Source: an uncultured Rikenella sp.
GTDB lineage: Bacteria; Bacteroidota; Bacteroidia; Bacteroidales; Rikenellaceae
NCBI RefSeq assembly: GCF_910579375.1
Contig: NZ_CAJTUJ010000093.1
Span: 1 to 7,227, forward strand
Length of the DNA stretch: 7,227 nucleotides
Direction: 5' to 3'
The translations under genes and the position numbers were made by a program. Below are positions 1-4,927 of the stretch, one piece after another (position 1 is the first letter of the stretch; each line of letters starts with the position of its first letter). The notes beneath the pieces are model-generated. The model did not search any database, was not told the DNA's origin, and worked only from the letters and a program-made list of their open reading frames with translations.

Positions 1-164
1 AAGCCAAAAATATACTGTGAATGCTATTGGTTGCAACAGACCAACTGTATCCGCTGCCGCCGACATTTACCACTCCTCCCAATCGTCCATAGTCTCCCGC
101 GTCGCGGAAGCCCGGGGCGCGCCCGCAGGGTGTTTTGCTGGCAGCCTCTACCCGATTCTCTGTT

Positions 165-288
165 TCGTGCGCCTGCACGATTCATCTACATTCGGCTCAC
201 CGCCGAAATAGTTGAATCGCTTCTTTAGGCGACGGCACGCGAGCAACTGAAAAGTAATAACGGCCGCGCGCCATGACGCGAACGCGTC
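165..288. other. Cluster of short perfect hairpins in the leader
   Basis: Three perfect stem-loops lie close together. TCGTGC at 165-170 pairs with GCACGA at 175-180 around a GCCT loop. TTCGGC at 191-196 pairs with GCCGAA at 202-207 around a 5-nt loop. GACGCG at 275-280 pairs with CGCGTC at 283-288. A further self-complementary run, GGGCGCGCCC, is at 115-124. They could be the end of an upstream transcript, a structured leader or an unannotated small RNA. None is followed by a T tract, so I do not call a terminator, and in GC-rich DNA some of this is expected by chance. Confidence 0.3.
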
Positions 289-495
289 GGCCAAGCGGGC
301 CACACTAAATAAAGCAGAGAGAACCCTAACAATACACCCTGTGGGTGCGGGAACGGGAAATGCTTACGGATTTCCGCTACCAGCCTCAGCCCAACCCGTT
401 GTCTGCGCAACCCCCGCTTCGCAGACGAATTATAAACAACAGATTTTCTTCGAGTTAAAATCCCGGCTTAAAAAAATCTCGCGAAACGGAACGAA

Positions 496-514
496 ATTGC
501 ACGCTCTTTGCAAT
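496..514. promoter_or_regulatory. Possible operator: ATTGCA-N7-TGCAAT inverted repeat
   Basis: ATTGCA at 496-501 is matched by TGCAAT at 509-514 with seven bases between, about 165 bp upstream of the antiporter start. The shape, 6-bp arms with centres about one helical turn apart (13 bp), is typical of a dimeric regulator site. A site of this length also occurs by chance, and no regulator gene is nearby, so this is a tentative mark only. Confidence 0.15.
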
Positions 515-679
515 ACTGTGTCACGAACCGACGACACGCCATCCGAAGGCTCGCTCCCCGGCACCATCGAAAAACCGGCCGAAGCCTGCTTCAAACGACC
601 GAACGTCCCGGATCCACATATGACGAAAGGATTATCGAACCGAAAATCAAGTTATTCATTTTCTAAAACCTATCCGATC

Positions 680-2182
680 ATGGCAAGTTCTACCAAATCC
701 ACCGCGGTCAAGCTCAGCGTGATGACGCTGGCCATCATGAACATCGCCGCCGTGGTGAGCCTACGGGGGCTTCCGGCCGAAGCCACCTACGGACTCAGTT
801 CCGCGTTTTACTACCTCTTCGCCGCCATCGTCTTCCTGATCCCGACGGCGCTCGTGGCTGCCGAACTGGCCGCCATGTTCTCCACCAAGCAGGGCGGCGT
901 CTTCCGCTGGGTGGGCGAAGCCATGGGAACCCGGGCCGGATTCCTCGCCATCTTCCTCCAGTGGGTCGAAAGCACCATCTGGTTCCCCACCGTGCTCACC
1001 TTCGGAGCCGTCTCCATCGCCTTTATCGGCATGAACGAAGTCCACGACATGACCCTCGCCTCGAACAAACTCTATACGCTGATCGTCGTGCTGGCCATCT
1101 ACTGGATCGCGACCTTCATCTCGCTCAAAGGCTTGGGGTGGGTCGGCAAGGTCTCGAAAATCGGGGCCATGGTCGGCACCATCATTCCGGCCGGGCTGCT
1201 GATCGTCTTCGGCGTGATCTACATCGCCACCGGAGGACAGAACCACATGGACATGAGCCAGAGCTTCTTCCCCGACCTTTCGAAATTCGACAACCTCGTC
1301 CTCGCCTCCAGCATCTTCCTCTTCTATGCCGGGATGGAAATGATGGGCGTCCACGTGATGGATGTCAAGAATCCCGACCGGAACTATCCGAAAGCCATCT
1401 TTATCAGCGCCGCCGCTACCGTGCTGATCTTCGTGCTCGGCACCTTCGCCCTGGGCTTCGTGGTGCCCGCCAAGGACATCAACCTGACCCAGTCGCTGCT
1501 GGTCGGCTTCGACGGCTACCTGAAATACCTCCACCTGACGTGGGCGACCCCGGTGATCGCCGTGGCACTGGCCTTCGGCGTGCTGGCGGGCGTGCTGACC
1601 TGGGTGGCCGGCCCTTCGAAAGGGATCTTCACCGTCGGACGCTCGGGCTACCTGCCGCCGTTCTTCCAGAAGACCAACAAACTGGGCGTGCAGAAGAATA
1701 TCCTCTACATCCAGGGCGGGGTGGTGACCCTGCTGGGGCTCCTGTTCGTCATCATGCCGTCGGTGCAGTCCTTCTACCAGATACTCTCGCAGCTGACGGT
1801 CCTGCTCTACCTCATCATGTACATGCTGATGTTCGCCTCGGCCATCGTGCTGCGCTACCGGATGCCGAAGGAACAACGCCCGTTCCGGATCGGTCGCCAG
1901 GGCAACGCGCTCCTGTGGCTGGTCGGCGGTGTCGGGTTCTGCGGCTCGCTGCTGGCCTTCGTGCTGAGCTTCGTGAAGCCGGGCTCCATCTCGGGCATCA
2001 GCAACGGCATGTGGTTCGGGGTGCTGATCGTCGGGGCGGTGATCGTGGTGGCCACGCCGTTCATCATCTACGCGCTGCGCAAACCGAGCTGGCGCGACCC
2101 GAACTCCGATTTCCAACCGTTCCACTGGGAAATTCCCGCTGCGACGCCGGCGCCCGGAACGGCCGATTCGAAAACCCACTAA
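680..2182 (+). CDS. gadC: GadC-type glutamate/GABA (glutamine) antiporter, APC family
   Basis: Inner-membrane amino-acid exchanger of 500 residues (E. coli GadC has 511). It would swap external glutamate or glutamine for internal GABA or glutamate in acid resistance. About twelve hydrophobic segments are visible (roughly residues 12-30, 38-60, 86-117, 131-150, 161-184, 204-226, 238-262, 286-310, 339-360, 366-391, 411-432, 444-465). Family signatures are the TM1 loop GLPAEATYGLSS (30-41), FFPDLSKF (196-203) and WVAGPSKG (308-315) in TM8. The start at 680 is chosen because the N-terminus then matches the family in length; an in-frame ATG at 620 would add 20 polar residues. A roughly 35-residue polar tail follows the last membrane segment and may correspond to the pH-sensitive C-plug of E. 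coli GadC. The position of E. coli Tyr30 appears to be Arg29 here and that of Glu304 to be Gly304, so the exact substrate pair is uncertain. Confidence 0.88.
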   Translation: MASSTKSTAVKLSVMTLAIMNIAAVVSLRGLPAEATYGLSSAFYYLFAAIVFLIPTALVAAELAAMFSTKQGGVFRWVGEAMGTRAGFLAIFLQWVESTIWFPTVLTFGAVSIAFIGMNEVHDMTLASNKLYTLIVVLAIYWIATFISLKGLGWVGKVSKIGAMVGTIIPAGLLIVFGVIYIATGGQNHMDMSQSFFPDLSKFDNLVLASSIFLFYAGMEMMGVHVMDVKNPDRNYPKAIFISAAATVLIFVLGTFALGFVVPAKDINLTQSLLVGFDGYLKYLHLTWATPVIAVALAFGVLAGVLTWVAGPSKGIFTVGRSGYLPPFFQKTNKLGVQKNILYIQGGVVTLLGLLFVIMPSVQSFYQILSQLTVLLYLIMYMLMFASAIVLRYRMPKEQRPFRIGRQGNALLWLVGGVGFCGSLLAFVLSFVKPGSISGISNGMWFGVLIVGAVIVVATPFIIYALRKPSWRDPNSDFQPFHWEIPAATPAPGTADSKTH

Positions 2183-2220
2183 TTCACTCTATTATATAAC
2201 CTTTTAAAAACTTATCTGTT

Positions 2221-2658
2221 ATGAAAACAAATGCAAGCAACGCAGCAGCCAAAGTAGCTTTGGCTGGAGCAAAAAGCAAACTGAAAGACGCCGGAAAAGC
2301 GGTAAAAGATGCGGCTTCGGATGCGGCTACGGCTGTGTCGATCAAGGCCGGACAGGTCAAAGAAACGGTCAAAGAAAAAGCGGCCCAAATGAAAGAGGCT
2401 GTGAAAGAAAAGGCCGAACAGGTCAAAGAAACGGTCAAGGAGAAAACCGATCAGGCGAAGGAAAAGGCCGGACATATGAAGGAAACGGTCAAAGAAAAGG
2501 CGGATCAGGTCTCCGAAACGGTCAAGGAGAAGGTGAACAAGGGGGTGGCTACGGCTGCTACGGCGGTCTCGGCGGCGGCGCACAAGGTCGGTGAAAAGGC
2601 GGACGAGGTGGGCGAAAATGCCAAGAAAAAAGGCGCGTGCAAAAGCTGTAAAAAATAA
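2221..2658 (+). CDS. LEA-like 11-residue-repeat stress protein with C-terminal CxxC
   Basis: A 145-residue, very hydrophilic Ala/Lys/Glu-rich protein with no Phe, Trp, Tyr, Pro or Arg. Residues 45-106 are built of 11-residue units of the type QVKETVKEKAx. These start at Q45, Q56 and Q67, then an 18-residue unit (11 plus 7) at Q78, then Q96. This amphipathic period-11 pattern is that of group 3 LEA proteins (LEA_4), known as desiccation and aggregation protectants, and it may fold as a long helix or coiled coil. Alanine-rich caps flank the array (8-40 and 108-121). The C-terminus GACKSCKK carries Cys140 and Cys143, the only cysteines. There is no signal peptide or membrane segment, so it is probably cytoplasmic. 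It starts 38 bp after the antiporter in an A/T-rich spacer and is probably co-transcribed with it. Similar low-complexity proteins are often annotated as YtxH-like or hypothetical. Its role here is inferred. Confidence 0.8.
   Translation: MKTNASNAAAKVALAGAKSKLKDAGKAVKDAASDAATAVSIKAGQVKETVKEKAAQMKEAVKEKAEQVKETVKEKTDQAKEKAGHMKETVKEKADQVSETVKEKVNKGVATAATAVSAAAHKVGEKADEVGENAKKKGACKSCKK
2353..2538 (+). repeat. 33-bp tandem coding repeats (11-codon units)
   Basis: The DNA under the 11-residue array repeats with a 33-bp period. The block caaagaaacggtcaaagaaa and close variants recur at each unit, and one unit is lengthened by 21 bp. Similarity at the nucleotide as well as the protein level suggests the array grew by recent unit duplication and may vary in copy number between strains. 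Confidence 0.7.
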
Positions 2659-2665
2659 CATGTAA

Positions 2666-2690
2666 TTATCCGATCGATTTTTTGCATTCC
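2666..2690 (+). repeat. Left terminal inverted repeat
   Basis: 25 bp, beginning 8 bp after the stop codon of the LEA-like gene. It pairs with 3082-3106; the two mismatches lie at the CA/TG dinucleotide before the inner TTCC/GGAA. It includes the self-complementary core CGATCG followed by six T. Confidence 0.75.
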
Positions 2691-2712
2691 GTTCTTTGTT
2701 CTGTATGGAACC

Positions 2713-2736
2713 GTACCTTTCTTTCAAGAAAGGTAC
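2713..2736. repeat. Perfect 11-bp hairpin of the intergenic element
   Basis: GTACCTTTCTT at 2713-2723 pairs exactly with AAGAAAGGTAC at 2726-2736 across a 2-nt centre. The sequence that follows (CCAAAGAACTTTCA) resembles what follows the hairpin at 7157-7180 (CCAAAAAAACTTCA), which marks both as the same module. No T tract follows, so it is not a standard terminator. Confidence 0.6.
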
Positions 2737-2804
2737 CCAAAGAACTTTCATGATAGCTACGCTACTCCTTAGGCTCCGCAGTCCTCATGTTTCGTGAATC
2801 TGTC

Positions 2805-2882
2805 GGGCTGGGTTTTCTCGGCGAGCGCGCTTAGGGTATCATGCCCAATTATTTAGCGCGCTGCGCCGGAAAACCACAGCCC
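2805..2882. repeat. Long imperfect stem-loop at the centre of the element
   Basis: Arms 2805-2833 and 2854-2882 are complementary over almost 29 bases. The pairing blocks are GGGCTG/CAGCCC, GGTTTTC/GAAAACC, CGGCG/CGCCG and AGCGCGCT/AGCGCGCT, broken only by single-base bulges and one or two mismatches, around a loop of about 20 nt. A stem this long is well beyond chance and would form in RNA, or as a cruciform in DNA. Confidence 0.65.
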
Positions 2883-2919
2883 AACGAACCAACCGAGATT
2901 TGGGCGACCGGCAGCTTGA

Positions 2920-2949
2920 GGATGCGTAAGCATCCGTCTAAAGTTTTTT
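2920..2949 (+). terminator. Weak terminator-like hairpin plus T8 inside the element
   Basis: GGATGC (2920-2925) and GCATCC (2930-2935) form a 6-bp stem with a GTAA loop, and a run of eight T follows at 2944-2951 after an 8-nt spacer. The same arrangement, a GGATGC-type hairpin and then a T7 run, occurs on the minus strand at the right edge of the window, so it belongs to the repeat family. The spacer makes efficient termination doubtful. Confidence 0.3.
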
Positions 2950-3068
2950 TTGGTTCTTTTTGTTCACAACCGACGCTGCCAGCGAGCGCAATGCAAACAT
3001 AGTTTGCAAATTGCCGAGCGGCGAGGAGGAAAACGAGCGGAGCGAAGTTAAAGAGAACAGTACCCTCC
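2942..3068 (+). repeat. Repeat module A (long form)
   Basis: Two blocks match the reverse complement of the right-edge sequence. Bases 2942-2969 match 7164-7191 with one T fewer in the homopolymer. Bases 3054-3068 (AGAACAGTACCCTCC) match 7147-7161 exactly. Between them this copy carries an extra segment of about 85 bp that is absent from the other copy. That segment contains its own hairpin (TGCAAAC at 2992-2998 with GTTTGCA at 3002-3008). The short form is therefore a hairpin, and the long form has an insertion in its loop. Confidence 0.6.
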
Positions 3069-3081
3069 AGCACAATGATCA

Positions 3082-3106
3082 GGAACACAAAAAATCGATC
3101 GGATAA
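3082..3106 (-). repeat. Right terminal inverted repeat
   Basis: Reverse complement of the left end at 2666-2690 (23 of 25 positions). It ends only 11 bp before the glsA start codon, so glsA's leader, and probably its promoter, must lie within the element unless glsA is transcribed from further upstream. Confidence 0.75.
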
Positions 3107-3117
3107 AATTTCAGGTT

Positions 3118-4083
3118 ATGAAAAAGACGATTTCGACCTCATCACTTCGGGCCTTGGTAGCCGAGGCCTACGACCAGGTGAAAAGCGCCACCGGAGGTGC
3201 GAACGCCGACTATATTCCCTATCTGGCCAACGTGCCCTCCGACCTGTTCGGGATCGCGTTGTGTCTTCCGAACGGCGAGTTGATCGAAGCCGGCGACACG
3301 GACTATGTCTTCGGCATCGAATCCATCTCGAAAGTGCACACCGCCGTGCTGGTTTTGCGCCAGTCGGGTGCCGACGAGCTGCTCGCGAAGATCGGCGCCG
3401 ACGCGACGGGGCTTCCGTTTAACTCCATCATGGCGATTCTGCTCGAAAAAGACCACCCGAGTACGCCGTTGGTCAATTCGGGAGCCATTTCGGCCTGTAG
3501 CCTGGTGAAACCGGTGGGCAATGCCGACGCCAAGTGGCAGGCCATCGTGGATAACATGACCGATCTGTGCGGTTCCCCGCTGGTTTTGCAGCAGGAGCTC
3601 TACAAGTCAGAAACAGCCACCAACTTCAACAACAAGTCGATCGCGTGGCTGCTGAAGAACTACGACCGGATCTACGACGATCCGGATATGTCGCTGGACC
3701 TCTACACGCGCCAGTGTTCAATGGGAGTGACGGCGCGCCAGCTGGCCGTTGCGGGATGTACGATCGCTTCGTACGGCATGAACCCCGTGACGAAACAGCA
3801 GGTTTTTCCGTCCGCTCTGGCCCCGAAGATCGTGGCGTTGATCGCCGCGGTGGGCTTCTACGAACACACGGGCGATTGGATGTATACCAGCGGAATCCCG
3901 GCTAAGACGGGTGTCGGAGGCGGCATCATGGGCGTTCTGCCCGGTGGGTTTGGAATCGCCGCTTTCGCCCCGCCGCTCGACGACGCCGGCAACTCGGTGA
4001 AAGCGCAGCTCGCCATCAAGTACATTACCCAGCATCTGGGCGTGAACGTGTACGGGGGCGACAGTATCGAGATTACGGCATAG
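3118..4083 (+). CDS. glsA: Glutaminase A (serine-dependent beta-lactamase fold)
   Basis: Cytoplasmic enzyme that hydrolyses L-glutamine to L-glutamate and ammonia. Its 321 residues are close to the usual length of about 305-310. The family motifs are present in order: IPYLANV (32-38), ESISKV (68-73) with the catalytic pair Ser69-x-x-Lys72, LVNSGAIS (118-125) with Asn120, KSE (163-165), DLYTRQCS (194-201) with Tyr196, and YTSGIPAKTGVGGGI (256-270) with Tyr256 and Val266. These are the counterparts of the substrate-site residues of E. coli YbaS, so the enzyme should be active. The start at 3118 gives the expected N-terminus; no Shine-Dalgarno is seen, as is usual in Bacteroidetes. Next to a GadC-type antiporter it fits glutamine-dependent acid resistance, in which the released ammonia takes up a proton. 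A plain nitrogen-metabolism role remains possible. An intrinsic terminator follows about 100 bp downstream. Confidence 0.96.
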   Translation: MKKTISTSSLRALVAEAYDQVKSATGGANADYIPYLANVPSDLFGIALCLPNGELIEAGDTDYVFGIESISKVHTAVLVLRQSGADELLAKIGADATGLPFNSIMAILLEKDHPSTPLVNSGAISACSLVKPVGNADAKWQAIVDNMTDLCGSPLVLQQELYKSETATNFNNKSIAWLLKNYDRIYDDPDMSLDLYTRQCSMGVTARQLAVAGCTIASYGMNPVTKQQVFPSALAPKIVALIAAVGFYEHTGDWMYTSGIPAKTGVGGGIMGVLPGGFGIAAFAPPLDDAGNSVKAQLAIKYITQHLGVNVYGGDSIEITA

Positions 4084-4184
4084 CTTTCGCCGGACGTTTC
4101 GCACGGTTCGACCGGTCGTTTGCGGCATCGGGCATTCGTCCGGCGCGAACGGGCACAACGTTTGTGTTGTCCGACGCGAATGGG

Positions 4185-4236
4185 GTTCCTCCCGTCCTTC
4201 CCTCTGAACGAGGCCAAGGGCGGGAGGAACTTTTTT
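4185..4236 (+). terminator. Intrinsic terminator of glsA
   Basis: GTTCCTCCCG (4185-4194) pairs perfectly with CGGGAGGAAC (4221-4230), and an inner CCTT/AAGG can extend the stem. Six T follow directly at 4231-4236. This is the classic Rho-independent layout on the plus strand and ends the left-hand gene group. Confidence 0.85.
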
Positions 4237-4284
4237 GTGTGTGCGAGGGGGACTCGGGGCGCCTCAACTTTCCAACCGCCCCCC

Positions 4285-4319
4285 AAAAGAAACGGAGCGT
4301 TCCTGACGGAACGCTCCGT
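4285..4319 (-). terminator. Intrinsic terminator of the pdxJ-cca-def operon
   Basis: ACGGAGCGTTCC (4292-4303) and GGAACGCTCCGT (4308-4319) make a perfect 12-bp stem with a TGAC loop. Read on the minus strand it is followed by TTTCTTTT, so it suits transcripts arriving from def, whose stop codon lies 37 bp before it. It lies about 50 bp from the plus-strand terminator, back to back between convergent operons. Confidence 0.8.
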
Positions 4320-4356
4320 AAATCGATAAAATAGACGTCCGCCGCCCGTCTATCCC

Positions 4357-4914
4357 CTACTTCGCCGCCTTGCAGCGGTACGATGCCCGGTATTTCCCCT
4401 TCACGAAAGCCGCCAGCTTCGATTTAATCAGGTTCTTGCGCAACGGCGCGATCCGATCCGTGAAGACCATCCCGTCCGTATGGTCGTATTCGTGCTGGAT
4501 CACGCGCGCCGGATAGCCGTCGAACGCCTCGTCCCGCGGCTGGAGATGCTCGTCGATGTAGCGGATCCGGATGTTCGACGGACGCACCACATCTTCGTTC
4601 AACCCCGGCAAACTCAAACACCCCTCGTTCATCTTGATGTTCGCGCCGCCGCGTTCGTAGATCTCGGCGTTGATAAAGACCTGCCGCAGGGGCATCCCTT
4701 TGGGCAGTTCGTTCGCCACGGGGGTCAGGTCGATGCAGAAGAGCCGGATCGGCAGGCCGATCTGAGGAGCGGCCAGCCCCACGCCGTCCGCCTGGAGCAT
4801 CGTTTCGAACATGTCGTCGATCAGTTTCTGCAACTCGGGATAGGTCGCGGGGTCGATCTCGCGAGCCTGCTCGCGCAGCACCGGGGTGCCGTAAAGGTAA
4901 ATCGGTAGTATCAT
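4357..4914 (-). CDS. def: Peptide deformylase
   Basis: Metalloenzyme that removes the N-formyl group from the initiator methionine of nascent proteins at the ribosome. It has 185 residues, a normal length. All three signature motifs are intact: GVGLAAPQIG (44-53), EGCLSLPG (97-104) with the metal ligand Cys99, and HEYDH (141-145) with ligands His141 and His145 and catalytic Glu142. The tail after the last motif is basic (KLAAFVKGKYRASYRCKAAK). It is the last gene of the minus-strand operon and starts 13 nt after the stop of the nucleotidyltransferase gene, so it is almost certainly co-transcribed with it. The start codon gives the typical beginning MILPIYLYGTPVLR. Confidence 0.97.
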   Translation of the reverse strand: MILPIYLYGTPVLREQAREIDPATYPELQKLIDDMFETMLQADGVGLAAPQIGLPIRLFCIDLTPVANELPKGMPLRQVFINAEIYERGGANIKMNEGCLSLPGLNEDVVRPSNIRIRYIDEHLQPRDEAFDGYPARVIQHEYDHTDGMVFTDRIAPLRKNLIKSKLAAFVKGKYRASYRCKAAK

Positions 4915-4927
4915 GACACACTGTTTT

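Larger units (their letters stand above)
1..679. other. Non-coding leader region upstream of the antiporter
   Basis: I find no supportable gene in this stretch. The short open frames (for example 17-211 and 225-410) have no recognisable motif and overlap each other in conflicting frames. The frame of the antiporter stays open back to an ATG at 341, but the predicted extra 113 residues are low in hydrophobic pattern and lie outside the usual size of the family, so I treat them as untranslated. The region contains several short perfect hairpins between 165 and 288 and an inverted repeat at 496-514. I looked for the Bacteroidetes promoter pattern (TTTG near -33, TAnnTTTG near -7) and saw no convincing match, so the promoter is not placed. 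Confidence 0.6.
2666..3106. mobile_element. MITE-like non-coding element with terminal inverted repeats
   Basis: A 441-bp segment fills almost the whole gap between the LEA-like gene and glsA. Its ends are inverted repeats of 25 bp that match at 23 positions: the left end (2666-2690) begins TTATCCGATCGATTTTTTG and the right end (3082-3106) closes with the reverse complement of this. It encodes no convincing protein. Inside are strong hairpins at 2713-2736 and 2805-2882 and a module (2942-3068) that recurs in the opposite orientation at the right edge of the window. No transposase is present, so it would be mobilised in trans if at all. A target duplication is not clear: the flanks show only AA on each side. 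The alternative is an intergenic structured repeat that spreads by another route, or a structured RNA. Confidence 0.65.

Noticed and set aside
17..228. Two overlapping short frames at the left edge that might be a gene remnant
   Set aside because: No motif, conflicting frames, and the sequence there is dominated by short palindromes.
761..2179. A 472-codon open frame on the minus strand across the antiporter
   Set aside because: It is antisense to a clear membrane protein; its product is rich in His, Asp, Glu and Arg as expected from reading GC-rich codons of a hydrophobic gene backwards, and it has no motif.
961..2199. A 412-codon plus-strand frame overlapping the antiporter
   Set aside because: It is Arg/His/Gly/Pro-rich with no domain, in the +2 phase of a conserved gene; a GC-rich shadow frame.
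2656..2684. Possible terminator directly after the LEA-like gene (T6 at 2678-2683)
   Set aside because: No stable stem precedes the T run; the T run is part of the terminal inverted repeat.
2849..3088. A 79-codon minus-strand frame inside the intergenic element
   Set aside because: It runs through hairpins and the loop insertion, and the short copy at the right edge would not preserve the frame.
4120..4329. A 69-codon plus-strand frame between glsA and def
   Set aside because: It runs through both terminator hairpins and has no family resemblance.
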